DNA of 64,000 nucleotides from Enterococcus rivorum (lineage in GTDB: Bacteria > Bacillota > Bacilli > Lactobacillales > Enterococcaceae). The number at the start of each line of letters is the position of its first letter. The first letter of the stretch is position 1. The notes beneath the pieces were generated by a model. The model was not told the DNA's origin. It ran no database searches and saw only the letters and a program-made list of their open reading frames with translations. The stretch covers positions 1 through 64,000 of the forward strand of contig NZ_MIEK01000010.1 of the NCBI RefSeq assembly GCF_001742285.1, in the 5' to 3' direction. Made by a program: the position numbers and the translations under genes. Shown one piece after another: positions 53,041-62,110 of the stretch.

Positions 53041-55745
53041 TGAAATTGAAAGCGATAGAAATGGTTGGTTTTGGGAAATGGCAGCAACATAAAATAGAAT
53101 TTTCTGCAGGCAATCAATTGTTTTATGGTGAAAATGAAGCTGGAAAATCAACAATTTATCAATTTATTCAAGTAATGCTTTTTGGTTTTCCTACAAAAGG
53201 GAAGAATAAAAAAGATTATATGCCTAAAAAGGGTGGCTTATACGGCGGTTATTTGTGGCTAGAACATCCAATCTATGGAGAAGTGAAAATTGAGCGATTC
53301 AAAGACCAACGCAAAGGGCAAGCGAAAGTCTACTGTAACCAGCAAATAGGCGATGAAAAATTACTAGAAAAAATAGTACACCCTTTGACGAAGGAACTGG
53401 CTCAATCTGTTTATACTTTTCAACAAGAGCAACTGAATGAATTAAATAAGCTAGGAGAGGAAGAACTCCAAAAATCACTTTTATCACTAGGAGTCTCTGG
53501 CAGTCATCAGCTTTTAACAAGTAGAGAAGAGTATTTTAAAAAGGCCCAAATGCTTTATAAAGGCAAAGGAAGCCAGCCACCATTAAATCAGAAGCTAATT
53601 GCGTTTCAGGAGCTACAGAAAAAAATTGATACGAAAGAAAAACAAGAACAGTCTTTTCAAGAGGTTATTACGAAACTATCAAGCCTTCAAAAAGAAATTG
53701 CGCAACTTCAAGGCTCGATTCACTCTGATAAAGAGCTACAACATCTCAATGAAAAACGTCAAATGAATTTTCCATTATATGAAGAACTACAACAATTAAA
53801 TGTGGATCAATCGGTCGGTGAAAAGGGTTCTATAAACTCAAAAGATCAGAAGGAGTTACAAGCTGCTTATCAGCAAAATCAATTCTTAAATGAGGAATTA
53901 GCTAGGTTGAGCTATGAGATTGCCGTTCAAAGTGAGACTAGTGAACAAACGGAGCTTTTCAATTTTTATTTAAGGGAAGAAGAAACAATTCAAACGTTGT
54001 TGAATCGGCGATATGAGATAGACAAACAATTATCAGAGCTAGAATGGATGGAGCAATCATTTGCGCAAAACCAAGAGGAGATGGCGCAGCTTGAAAGCAA
54101 GTGGAACTGGAGCAGCCAAACACCCCCACAATTGTTTTTTGATGAACAGGAAGTAAAACAATTAAGAGAAGCGGAGGTTGCCCGAGCAGTTGATTTGCAA
54201 GATGCTGAAATGAACCTGCAATTATTGCAAAAAGATTTAGAAACTAGAGAAGAAAATCTAAGTAGCTTTGAAGAAGCCAACAAAGAAATTTTTAGAAAAG
54301 ATGCTAGCAAAAAAGAAAAGAAAGTAAAAATTGTTTGGTGTATAGCAGCAGTTGTGCTGGTTCTAATAGGACTATTTTTACCAAAACCAATGAATTTCAT
54401 CCTGTATGGCGTAAGCCTGTTACCTCTAGTTATTGGGGTATTGCCTGTTATTTATCAGCCAAAAGATAATTATGAAAATGAAAAAAAACAATGGCAAGAA
54501 AAGCTTTCTCAACTGGATTATTTAAATGAGCAATTAATTGTAGTGAAACAGCAACTGACAAAGGTTAAAGTGGCGAATCAGTTAGCGGAGGAAGAACTGC
54601 AGCAAAAAGTACAGGAAAACCATTTAGGTAAACTAGATCGAGTTGATTTGTGGATGAATCATCGAAGTGACATTACTCAATACTTGATTTTAATAAATAC
54701 CAATAAAGAACTGACAAATCAATTAAAAGAAAATCAAAAAAATCTTGAAGAAGTAAAGCAGCTAACGGAAAAATTTATCGCTTGGTTGCCAATTTCAAGA
54801 AAACCATTAAAAGAAAGAATAGAACAGATTCGTCATTTCTCAGATCAAATGGAAAAAATTAAATTTGCACAAGAGTATCAAGCCGATGCGTATTCTAGAC
54901 AAACAATTAGAGAATTGAAAACCAAGCAACATGATTTAGTTGAAGAGATTCGTCCATTATTAAAAAAATATGGGATAGTCTCCATCGAGAGCGTTCCACA
55001 ACAGCTTCAAGCGTATCAAACACAAGACAAACGGAAAAACCGCTACCAAGAAATTAGGGCTATTTTAGGGGATCTTTATGAGGAAGGAACGACCGCAGAA
55101 TGGTTAGTGCAACAGAAAAAACTATTAACTGAAAAACAGTCCCAAGATAATGTACAGTTGCAAGAATGGCAAACACAAGAACAGGAATTGTTATATCAGC
55201 AACAACAGATGTTACAAGATGGAACTTTAGATGAGCTATACCAAGAGCAAGCAATGTTAAAAACAGAGATTGAAGAGTTAGCCTTACAGTGGTCAGGATT
55301 TTGGTTAGCGGGCCAGCTTTTAATGGATTTATTGACGGAGCTTTCAGAGCAGCAACTTCCTAGTTTACTGAAAAAAGCGACGAATTATTTTAATATTTTA
55401 ACCAATGATTCTTATCAGGAAATTCAATTGGAAGAGGGTTCATTGATTTTAGTGGACAAAGGACAACAACATTTTACTGTCCAAGACTTGTCTACAGGAA
55501 CAAGAGACCAGTTGATTATGGCGATTAGGTTTGCGTTTTTATATTTACAAGGGAAGAGAATTTTTTCACCAGTTATGGTAGATGATGGCTGGTTACACTA
55601 TGATCAACAAAGAAAGCGTCACTTGGCCAAACTTTTTGAATCATTTGGTGAAACCCAGCAAATTATTTGTTTTTCTTCGGACCGAGAAATGGTAAGCTAT
55701 TACCAAGAGCTGAATCAACGTGTTATCTATTTAGAGGGGGCATAA
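53040..55745 (+). CDS. yhaN: SbcC/YhaN-like AAA ATPase
   Basis: The 901-residue protein has Walker A GENEAGKST near residue 32 and an ABC-type signature region late (VQDLSTGTRDQL near 825) with Walker B in VMVDDGWLHYD near residue 850. Long coiled-coil arms lie between them. A hydrophobic hairpin at about residues 430-475 (two membrane-like segments) lies inside the coiled coil and is typical of YhaN-type proteins, unlike SbcC. It works with the YhaO nuclease. Start overlaps its stop by one base. It is followed within five bases by yhaM. Confidence 0.87.
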   Translation: MKLKAIEMVGFGKWQQHKIEFSAGNQLFYGENEAGKSTIYQFIQVMLFGFPTKGKNKKDYMPKKGGLYGGYLWLEHPIYGEVKIERFKDQRKGQAKVYCNQQIGDEKLLEKIVHPLTKELAQSVYTFQQEQLNELNKLGEEELQKSLLSLGVSGSHQLLTSREEYFKKAQMLYKGKGSQPPLNQKLIAFQELQKKIDTKEKQEQSFQEVITKLSSLQKEIAQLQGSIHSDKELQHLNEKRQMNFPLYEELQQLNVDQSVGEKGSINSKDQKELQAAYQQNQFLNEELARLSYEIAVQSETSEQTELFNFYLREEETIQTLLNRRYEIDKQLSELEWMEQSFAQNQEEMAQLESKWNWSSQTPPQLFFDEQEVKQLREAEVARAVDLQDAEMNLQLLQKDLETREENLSSFEEANKEIFRKDASKKEKKVKIVWCIAAVVLVLIGLFLPKPMNFILYGVSLLPLVIGVLPVIYQPKDNYENEKKQWQEKLSQLDYLNEQLIVVKQQLTKVKVANQLAEEELQQKVQENHLGKLDRVDLWMNHRSDITQYLILINTNKELTNQLKENQKNLEEVKQLTEKFIAWLPISRKPLKERIEQIRHFSDQMEKIKFAQEYQADAYSRQTIRELKTKQHDLVEEIRPLLKKYGIVSIESVPQQLQAYQTQDKRKNRYQEIRAILGDLYEEGTTAEWLVQQKKLLTEKQSQDNVQLQEWQTQEQELLYQQQQMLQDGTLDELYQEQAMLKTEIEELALQWSGFWLAGQLLMDLLTELSEQQLPSLLKKATNYFNILTNDSYQEIQLEEGSLILVDKGQQHFTVQDLSTGTRDQLIMAIRFAFLYLQGKRIFSPVMVDDGWLHYDQQRKRHLAKLFESFGETQQIICFSSDREMVSYYQELNQRVIYLEGA

Positions 55746-55749
55746 GTAT

Positions 55750-56694
55750 ATGAAAAAATTACGTGAATTAACAATCGATGAGACATTTGAACTTTTTCTT
55801 TTAATTAAAAATGCAGACGTAAGAATCGCAAAAAATGGGAAAAAATTTATTGCTTTTACTTTTCAAGACACATCTGGAACGATAGATGGAAAATACTGGG
55901 ATGCTTCTGAGGAAGAAATTAGTCGTTTCTCAGCAGGGAATGTGATTCTTTTGAACGGAAAACGGGAAGTATATCAAGGAAATCCGCAAGTCAAAATTAT
56001 TCATATGAGATTGGCAAAACCAGAAGAACCAAATCAGCCAACTTTATATATGGAGAGAGCTCCTTTAAAGAGAGAAGATATGATTGAAGAAATGAATCAA
56101 ACGATTTTTGAAATTACCAATGCTCACTGGCAAAGGATTGTTCGTCATATTCTAACCAAGTATCAAAAAGAATTCTTCGATTATCCAGCAGCAAAAAGAA
56201 ATCATCATGCTTTTGCCAATGGGTTAGCATATCATACGATTTCAATGTTGCGGTTAGGTAAAGCGATTTGTAAAGAATATGAAGAGCTAAATGCACCACT
56301 ACTTTATGCGGGAATAATATTGCATGATTTAGGGAAAGTCAAAGAATTGTCTGGAGCGATGTCAACTGAGTATACTTTGGCTGGAAATTTAATCGGTCAC
56401 TTAGTACTTGCTGAAGAAGAGATTAGTAAAGCTTGTTCTGCGTTAAAAATAGATGAAGCTGAGGAAGATGTAATTATTTTGAAACACATGGTACTAGCTC
56501 ATCATGGGTTATTGGAATACGGTTCACCTGTTCGCCCAAGAATTATGGAGGCAGAAATTTTACATCAAATCGATAATATGGATGCATCTATTCAAATGAT
56601 GTTAAGTTCTATTCGACAAACAGAACCAGGGCAATATACGGATCGGATTTTTGGATTAGAAAATCGCAGTTTTTATGTACCAAAAGATTGCTGA
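55750..56694 (+). CDS. yhaM: 3'-5' exoribonuclease YhaM
   Basis: The 314-residue protein has an N-terminal OB-fold (FLLIKNADVRIAKNGKKFIAFTFQDTSGTIDGKYWD) and a C-terminal HD domain, with HDLGK near residue 196 and LAHHGLLEYGSP near 250 as metal ligands. YhaM is a phosphohydrolytic 3'-5' exonuclease of RNA and single-stranded DNA. The length equals the B. subtilis enzyme. It follows yhaN by five bases. GAGGGGG precedes the ATG. Confidence 0.93.
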   Translation: MKKLRELTIDETFELFLLIKNADVRIAKNGKKFIAFTFQDTSGTIDGKYWDASEEEISRFSAGNVILLNGKREVYQGNPQVKIIHMRLAKPEEPNQPTLYMERAPLKREDMIEEMNQTIFEITNAHWQRIVRHILTKYQKEFFDYPAAKRNHHAFANGLAYHTISMLRLGKAICKEYEELNAPLLYAGIILHDLGKVKELSGAMSTEYTLAGNLIGHLVLAEEEISKACSALKIDEAEEDVIILKHMVLAHHGLLEYGSPVRPRIMEAEILHQIDNMDASIQMMLSSIRQTEPGQYTDRIFGLENRSFYVPKDC

Positions 56695-56715
56695 AAAAGT
56701 CTGGAGTTGAAAACA

Positions 56716-57171
56716 ATGAATCAATCTGTAGTAGAGCTTTGGCAACAATTTAAGCAAGAAAAACATGTCACTCATGATTGTTATGAAGCTTGGAGCTTTG
56801 GCAATTCTCCTGCAATGGCTGATGAATTGCTTTCATTAGTGTTAAGTGGAGAAAAAACAGGCACCTCTTCGTTGTATAGTCTGTATGAGCTAGAAAATGA
56901 AAAAATTCCTGAAGCAGGTGACTACAGCGTAATATTGGATGGACAAAATCAAGCGAAAGCAATTATCTGTAGTAAGGTGATTGATGTGCTACCTTATAAC
57001 CAAATAGCCGAAGTTCATGGTTATTTAGAAGGAGAAGGGGACCGCGATTTAGCTTATTGGCGGAGTGTCCATCAACCTTATTTTGAGGCTGAATTAGCGA
57101 AATATGACAAGCAATTTAGAGAAGATATGTCTGTCGTATATGAGTTGTTTGAAGTAGTATACAGAGCCTAA
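56716..57171 (+). CDS. ASCH domain protein
   Basis: The 151-residue protein has the ASCH fold. WSFGNSPAMADELLSLVLSGEKTGTSSLY is the signature, with GEKTGT, a lysine pattern and GDYSVILDGQNQAKAII next. ASCH proteins bind RNA or act on nucleosides; some are amidohydrolases for N4-acetylcytidine. CTGGAG lies 9 bases before ATG 56716, favouring it over the upstream TTG. It follows yhaM by 21 bases and ends at a terminator shared with prsA. Confidence 0.85.
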   Translation: MNQSVVELWQQFKQEKHVTHDCYEAWSFGNSPAMADELLSLVLSGEKTGTSSLYSLYELENEKIPEAGDYSVILDGQNQAKAIICSKVIDVLPYNQIAEVHGYLEGEGDRDLAYWRSVHQPYFEAELAKYDKQFREDMSVVYELFEVVYRA

Positions 57172-57212
57172 ACAAAAAGAGTATCTTCAGTTGTTAAAAA
57201 TAGAAGGAATAG

Positions 57213-57253
57213 AAAAAAACCAATTGCTGATTTAACAGGCAATTGGTTTTTAA
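57213..57253. terminator. Bidirectional terminator between ASCH gene and prsA
   Basis: AAAACCAATTGC and GCAATTGGTTTT are perfect complements around an 11-base loop, with A and T runs on the two sides. Confidence 0.92.
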
Positions 57254-57261
57254 TTGTTCTC

Positions 57262-58290
57262 TTATTTAGAAGAATCTTCTGTTTTGCTTGAAGAGCTAGT
57301 TTCTTCTTTAGCAGAAGAGTCACTTGCTTTTTCTTTTTTATCAGAAGAAGAATCTTTAGATTTTTCAGAGCTATCTTTTTTAGCAGCTGAATCTTCAGTT
57401 TGTAAGTATGGTGTTAATACTTCTTTGAAGGCGTCATCTTTGATTTTTACATTTGCTTCTTTTAATGCATCGCTAATTACTTTAGCAACAAATTCTTGAT
57501 TAGAAAGTTTTGCTTCTTCAGCAATTTTTTTCAATTCTTTTTCGTAAGGCTTCATGTCGTTGCCTTTACCTGTGTTTTTAGTCATTTTGATAATGTAATA
57601 AACAGATTGGTAACCAGTGCTATCTGTTGCTTGGATAGGCTCAGAAATTTCGCCGTCTTTTAATTTGAAGGCAGCGTCTTTAGCAGCTGCTGGAATTTCT
57701 TGGCTTTGAGAATCAAATTTTACTTTTCCGCCATCTTTTTTAGAGGCATCTGTTGATTTTTCTTTAGCGATTTTTGTGAAGTCGCCACCATCAGTTAATT
57801 CTTTTTTGATTGCTTTCGCTTCATCTTCAGTAGCAACTGTAATAATTTGAGCTTCTACTTCTGGATGGAAAGTTGCCCAAGCTTCTTTTAAATCTTCATC
57901 AGTAATTTTTACTTTTGCTTTCAAGCCAGCTTCAAAAGCCAGGTTTTGTTTTAATTGTTTTTTGAAATCAGCTTCAGTAAGACCTTGTTGTTTTAAGTAA
58001 TCTTCAAGTTTTGTTCCTTGCGCTTCGGCTGCTTTTTTTGTTTCGTCATATTTCTTTTGAACATCTTTATCGGTAATATTTTTCCCGTATTTGTCTTCAA
58101 AAACTTTGTATACAATCATGTTACGAACGGTATTTTGACTTTCTTGACTACCTTTTACTTGTTTGTAAAAGTCATCAACAGTAATTGTGGCACCTTTCAT
58201 TGATGCAATGTCTTGTGTACCACTTGAACAAGCAGCTAAAGTAAAAATACTAAATATGCCTGCTGCAGCTAAAATTAATTTTTTCTTCAT
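57262..58290 (-). CDS. prsA: Foldase lipoprotein PrsA (parvulin-type)
   Basis: The 342-residue lipoprotein has signal peptide with LAAC lipobox (Cys21), an N-terminal chaperone domain and a parvulin PPIase-like domain (EVEAQIITVATEDEAKAIKKEL to about residue 240). A C-terminal Ser/Lys/Asp/Glu-rich tail of about 40 residues follows. PrsA folds secreted proteins such as PBPs at the membrane surface. It is a single gene on the minus strand. The PPIase domain lacks some catalytic aromatic residues, as in several enterococcal homologues (from memory), so isomerase activity is uncertain. Confidence 0.93.
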   Translation of the reverse strand: MKKKLILAAAGIFSIFTLAACSSGTQDIASMKGATITVDDFYKQVKGSQESQNTVRNMIVYKVFEDKYGKNITDKDVQKKYDETKKAAEAQGTKLEDYLKQQGLTEADFKKQLKQNLAFEAGLKAKVKITDEDLKEAWATFHPEVEAQIITVATEDEAKAIKKELTDGGDFTKIAKEKSTDASKKDGGKVKFDSQSQEIPAAAKDAAFKLKDGEISEPIQATDSTGYQSVYYIIKMTKNTGKGNDMKPYEKELKKIAEEAKLSNQEFVAKVISDALKEANVKIKDDAFKEVLTPYLQTEDSAAKKDSSEKSKDSSSDKKEKASDSSAKEETSSSSKTEDSSK

Positions 58291-58424
58291 TCGTTTAGCA
58301 CTCCTAATTTTTTATTATTTTATGTAAGCTATAAGTTCTCACGAATATTACTATACCATATAATCTTTTAGAAAAGAAATACCAAACACATACTTTCTAA
58401 GAAAATTCAATATTTAGACATATT

Positions 58425-58586
58425 TAGAGGGTGTTTGAAAATTCTAAGAGCACATCGTTTTTAAGAAGAATTAGTGAACCAGTAGTTATAAAGTTTAAAT
58501 TAGGTATGATATAATTTTTTTCTTTTGATCCTGTTAGCCTATTTTTTGAAAATTAAAATTTCATCGTAGTGTTCAAACACTGTCTA
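58425..58586. repeat. MITE-like element with terminal inverted repeats
   Basis: TAGAGGGTGTTTGAA at the left and TTCAAACACTGTCTA at the right are inverted copies with two mismatches out of 15, 162 bases apart. The core GTGTTTGAA is shared with ends at 61036-61051 and 42995-43010. There is no ORF inside. The TA at both tips would fit a TA target duplication. Confidence 0.45.
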
Positions 58587-59146
58587 GTATTGTGATCACT
58601 TTAGAATTGGGGGATGCTTCAAAATAAAAGGGCAGATAGCTGGCTGGAAGTAACTATGCAATTTCATCCCATAACATAGGGGGACAAAGAAAGCAAAGAG
58701 CGTATCCATTGTGCAGAACTTCACTACAAAATTAGTCTCATACAGTTCGACTAGTAACCCTTTCCTAAGACGAACGAACATAATTAGAGTCAAAAGAGCT
58801 GTAAATATCTTTAAAACACTTAAGGAAACAGCGTTCTCTATGATTGCCTTCTTTCCAATCTTAATGCTTTAGCATTTGGAAATTGGAGATGAAGTGTTTT
58901 CTGCCACTTTATAACATGCATCATCTGCTCTGCAAGCAGTCGCAGTGATTCTCAGCAATGTCTTACTGTGGCGGGCGTCTTTTGCGAGGAAACAATTACC
59001 CAATTACTTTCTAAGCTGCTTGTTCTTAGCTTGAAGCACATTCATTGACGCTACAAAAAGTTCAAAATAGCCGATTGTCAATTTGAATGTGGTTTGAAAA
59101 CTAGGTTAACAAATTTTCAAAAAAGTTTTTCTTCCAGAGAAACAGC

Positions 59147-59208
59147 GGAACCACCAGCAGTTGGTTCCACGGTTTTCCACGGGTACTAAGTACTGGTAGT
59201 GGAGCCAA
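59147..59208 (+). promoter_or_regulatory. Alternative stem structure of unknown role
   Basis: TTGGTTCCAC at 59161-59170 can pair either with upstream GGAACCA (59147-59153) or with downstream GTGGAGCCAA (59199-59208). The two stems exclude each other. The downstream stem carries an inner TACT/AGTA pairing. Whether it acts as an RNA switch for the DUF975 gene is not known. Confidence 0.35.
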
Positions 59209-59443
59209 GTCGTTCTTTGTTTATTGATAGAGTAGAATAATCTAATCTATTTTATACAACACTAATTTGTCTTTGTTTTTACTGGTGGGTTAGTACAGTC
59301 AAAAATAGTCGCAATCATCCAATGCTGAATTTTTGTTATATTTTCTTTAAGGTTATAAAATAGGAATAGGAAGTTTGTATGTTCCAATTGTCGTTCTTCT
59401 ATTTTTAATTGAAAAATCTATTTTTATGAAAGGATTGATAGTG

Positions 59444-60157
59444 ATGAATAGAAAAGCTTTAAAACAAGAAGCAAAAGAAACGTTAAAAGGCCGCTGGAAA
59501 GAGGCTGTCTTGCTAAATCTAATTCCAACAGCAATCATGATTATTGCATCTATTATTTTGGTTAGTCTTTTTATGTTGTTTTTTAGTTTATTTGATTTTA
59601 ATAGTTACAGTTCATATTCTTCGATGGACCATGCCAATAATGCTAGCAGTAGTGGCGGAGGAGGACTGATTTCGGGATTATTGACTGCTTTATTTACAGT
59701 AGGGATATCTTGGACATTTCTGGACTTGTTAAGAAATCCGGGTCGTGAAATTAGACCATTTAAAGATGCTACAAGAGGATTTCGAGATGCCTTTTTAGGT
59801 CCTATAATTGGTTTGTATCTATTGCAAGCCGTTTTCATTTTCTTTTGGACTCTGCTATTTATTATTCCAGGATTTATTAAAGGATATGCTTATTCACAAA
59901 CCTATTTTATTTATTATGATACTTACGCTACAACTGGTGAAAAACTTCGTTTTACAGATTGTATTACTGCCAGTCGTCAATTGATGAAGGGGCATAAAAT
60001 GCAACTGTTTATTTTAGACCTTAGTTTTATTCCTTGGTATCTTTTAGGTATTTTAACCTTTGGGATTGGTTTTCTATGGATTACGCCTTATGTTAATACA
60101 ACTAAAGCTGCTTTTTACAATACACTAGCGGAAGCAGAAACTATTGAAGAAAACTAG
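59444..60157 (+). CDS. DUF975 family membrane protein
   Basis: The protein is about 237 residues. The N-terminus has the family's KQEAKETLKGRWKEAVLL motif, followed by five membrane segments and a SSYSSMDHANNASSSGGGG loop between segments one and two. YFIYYDTYATTGEKLRFTDCITASRQLMKGHK near residue 165 is a conserved DUF975 loop. The role is unknown, though some relatives occur near secretion and envelope genes. AAAGGA is 9 bases before ATG 59444; the longer upstream frame adds residues without a ribosome site. Confidence 0.85.
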   Translation: MNRKALKQEAKETLKGRWKEAVLLNLIPTAIMIIASIILVSLFMLFFSLFDFNSYSSYSSMDHANNASSSGGGGLISGLLTALFTVGISWTFLDLLRNPGREIRPFKDATRGFRDAFLGPIIGLYLLQAVFIFFWTLLFIIPGFIKGYAYSQTYFIYYDTYATTGEKLRFTDCITASRQLMKGHKMQLFILDLSFIPWYLLGILTFGIGFLWITPYVNTTKAAFYNTLAEAETIEEN

Positions 60158-60185
60158 TAACAACTGGTTGAAACTAAAACAAAAA

Positions 60186-60231
60186 AATACCAGCCAACTC
60201 TGTTTTAGTAATGAGTTTGACTGGTATTTTT
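60186..60231. terminator. Bidirectional terminator
   Basis: AAATACCAGCCAACTC and GAGTTTGACTGGTATTT pair with small irregularities around a 12-base loop; A and T runs flank it. It ends both the DUF975 gene and the convergent YtxH gene. Confidence 0.85.
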
Positions 60232-60234
60232 GTT

Positions 60235-60573
60235 TTATTCTTCAGGAAAATCTGGCAAATCATTTTGTAGCTTTGCTAGTTGTTCATTCATTTGTTCAAT
60301 TCTTGGATCTGCTTGGAAGCGAAAGTTATCCACGTCTCTTTGAACGCCATCAACGAAAGGTTCAATTAAGGTACTGGCAGTTATTCTAACCTCTTCTAAG
60401 GAAGATTTGAATTGTTCCAGACTATCATTTACATCCATTGTTAAATCAGTTAAGTCATCAATTTCATCGACAATTTTTTGACGGGTTTCTTTCCCACTTC
60501 TAGGAGCCAAAAACAAGCCACCTAGGCCGCCAATAACGGAACCCCAAAAAAGACCTCTTGCAAATCTTGACAT
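60235..60573 (-). CDS. YtxH domain protein
   Basis: The 112-residue protein starts with the YtxH membrane segment and following motif: GLFWGSVIGGLGGLFLAPRSGKETRQKI. A helical domain of about 80 residues follows. YtxH proteins are general-stress associated and membrane-anchored, with unknown function. The start overlaps the HIT gene stop (ATG at 60573), so they are translated together. Confidence 0.87.
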   Translation of the reverse strand: MSRFARGLFWGSVIGGLGGLFLAPRSGKETRQKIVDEIDDLTDLTMDVNDSLEQFKSSLEEVRITASTLIEPFVDGVQRDVDNFRFQADPRIEQMNEQLAKLQNDLPDFPEE

Positions 60574-61001
60574 TAATGAATCACCTGCTTTTCTATTTTT
60601 TTAGCAATTTCTTGCATTTGTTCTGGTGAGTATTGGCTTTGGTTATTACCAAAATGGATAGAAAAATCATCTGATTTTCCATAGCGTGGAATTAAATGAA
60701 TATGGGAGTGGAAAACGGATTGGTAAGCCATCTCTTTATTATTATTGATGATATTTAACCCTTCCATTTCAGGAAATGCCTTTTCCAACGCACGAGCAAC
60801 TTTAGGCACACAAGCAAAAACAGTAGCGGCTAAGTCCCCGTCATATTCAAAAATATCAGTAACATGTTTTTTGGGAATCAAAAGTGTATGACCTTTCGTA
60901 GCTTGCGTAATATCTAAAAAGGCATATACATTGTCATCCTCATAGACTTTATAACTGGGAATTTCGTGGTTAACTATTTTACAAAAAATACAATCTGTCA
61001 T
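60573..61001 (-). CDS. HIT family hydrolase (Hint type)
   Basis: The 142-residue protein has CIFCKIVNHEIPSYKVYED at the start (Cys pair near residues 4-7, possible zinc) and the histidine triad HSHIHLIPR near residue 97. Hint-type enzymes hydrolyse adenosine phosphoramidates. It is encoded divergently from ecsA, the same arrangement as hit-ecsAB in B. subtilis. GAGGGG precedes ATG 61001. Confidence 0.92.
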   Translation of the reverse strand: MTDCIFCKIVNHEIPSYKVYEDDNVYAFLDITQATKGHTLLIPKKHVTDIFEYDGDLAATVFACVPKVARALEKAFPEMEGLNIINNNKEMAYQSVFHSHIHLIPRYGKSDDFSIHFGNNQSQYSPEQMQEIAKKIEKQVIH

Positions 61002-61035
61002 GATACCCCTCTTTTCTTTTATTTTATTGCGGAAT

Positions 61036-61202
61036 TAGGATGTGTTTGAAAGCTCTAGTGACGATTATTTTAGTGGATTGTATGTTACTTGTTGTCACAA
61101 AAGTTCCCTCGCCTAAGTAACACGTAAGCTACTTTTCGTCTTAGTTATCCACACAATTCTTTGGAAAAACTGGTTTTTACCTTAGTTTTCAGAGACATTC
61201 TA
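61036..61202. repeat. MITE-like element with terminal inverted repeats
   Basis: TAGGATGTGTTTGAAA at 61036-61051 and TTTCAGAGACATTCTA at 61187-61202 are inverted copies with three mismatches in 16. The interior has an own hairpin, GTTACTT / AAGTAAC near 61083-61122. The length (167 bases) is close to that of the element at 58425. Confidence 0.5.
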
Positions 61203-61299
61203 GTTACCGTTTTGAAAGATTAGATAAGTGCTTAACTTTACTTTACCATATCTTGATTTTTATTTGGAAAAAAAGTGCATGTTTCCTTTAAAAACTTCG

Positions 61300-61308
61300 T
61301 GGTATAAT
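61300..61308 (+). promoter_or_regulatory. Extended -10 promoter of ecsAB
   Basis: TGG followed by TATAAT at 61303-61308 lies 64 bases before ecsA. A small stem (GCTCAT / ATGAACGAGC) sits in the leader near 61325-61350. Confidence 0.65.
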
Positions 61309-61371
61309 AGAAATACTTGTGCTGCTCATTTTCAAAGATGAACGAGCATAAAACTGTTTGGAGGAAAAGAA

Positions 61372-62109
61372 ATGAGTTTAACGATTGAACATTTAACAGG
61401 TGGCTACGGTCATATTCCTGTATTAAAAGATATCAGTTTCGAAGTGAAATCTGGTGAAATGGTAGGATTAATTGGTTTAAATGGTGCTGGAAAAAGTACT
61501 GCAATCAAAAATGTGATCGGTCTATTGACACCCCAAAAGGGAAAAATTTCAATTGATGGAGAAACATTAAAAGAGCAGCCAGAAAGTTACCGAAAAAAAA
61601 TTGGTTATATTCCTGAAACACCATCCCTTTACGAAGAGCTGACTTTAAGAGAACATATTGAAGTGACAGCAATGGCCTATGATATTCCAGTAGAAGAAGC
61701 ATTTAGAAGAGCCAGCGTATTGTTAGAGACTTTTCGTTTAGAGAACAAGTTAGATTGGTTTCCTGCAAACTTTTCTAAAGGGATGAAGCAAAAAGTGATG
61801 GTTCTATGTGCCTTTTTAATTGAGCCAAGTTTATATATTATTGATGAACCTTTTTTAGGACTAGATCCATTAGCGATTCATGCATTATTGGAATTAATGG
61901 ACGAGATGCGTAATCAAGGGGCAGCGATTTTAATGTCTACTCATATTTTAGCAACAGCTGAAAGATATTGTGATCGATTCGTGGTTCTTCACGAGGGAGA
62001 AGTAAGAGCTGTTGGTTCTATGGAAGAATTAAGGAAAGAGTTCAATTTACCTGAATCCTCTTTAGATGATATCTATATTGCTTTAACGAAGGAAGAAAAG
62101 GTGGGATAA
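61372..62109 (+). CDS. ecsA: ABC transporter ATP-binding protein EcsA
   Basis: The 245-residue ATPase has Walker A GLNGAGKST near residue 36, signature motif SKGMKQK near 136 and Walker B LYIIDEPFLGLD near 155, with STHIL switch region near 188. The EcsA family signature TGGYGHIPVLKDISF begins the protein. The EcsAB exporter is linked with secretion, regulated proteolysis and peptide handling in Gram-positive bacteria; the direct substrate is unclear. TTGGAGG precedes ATG 61372. The stop lies one base before ecsB. Confidence 0.93.
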   Translation: MSLTIEHLTGGYGHIPVLKDISFEVKSGEMVGLIGLNGAGKSTAIKNVIGLLTPQKGKISIDGETLKEQPESYRKKIGYIPETPSLYEELTLREHIEVTAMAYDIPVEEAFRRASVLLETFRLENKLDWFPANFSKGMKQKVMVLCAFLIEPSLYIIDEPFLGLDPLAIHALLELMDEMRNQGAAILMSTHILATAERYCDRFVVLHEGEVRAVGSMEELRKEFNLPESSLDDIYIALTKEEKVG

Positions 62110-62110
62110 T

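Larger units (their letters stand above)
58291..59443. other. Long non-coding gap between prsA and the DUF975 gene
   Basis: About 1.15 kb with no convincing gene. It holds a short repeat element with terminal inverted repeats (58425-58586) and an alternative-stem structure (59147-59208). A patch near 58900-59000 is GC-richer than its surroundings but has stops in all frames, so any gene there is long decayed. Confidence 0.6.

Noticed and set aside
57254-57499. 81-codon plus-strand ORF rich in Ser, Glu and Leu
   Set aside because: It is the antisense shadow of the Ser/Lys-rich tail of PrsA.
58596-58793. 65-codon minus-strand ORF in the prsA-DUF975 gap
   Set aside because: No good ribosome site, odd composition with many Phe and Cys, no resemblance to a family, and the surrounding sequence looks decayed.
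61203-61371. T-box or other amino acid leader before ecsAB-dat
   Set aside because: No specifier stem or T-box sequence (TGGNACCGCG-like) is present; only a small stem after an extended -10 promoter.
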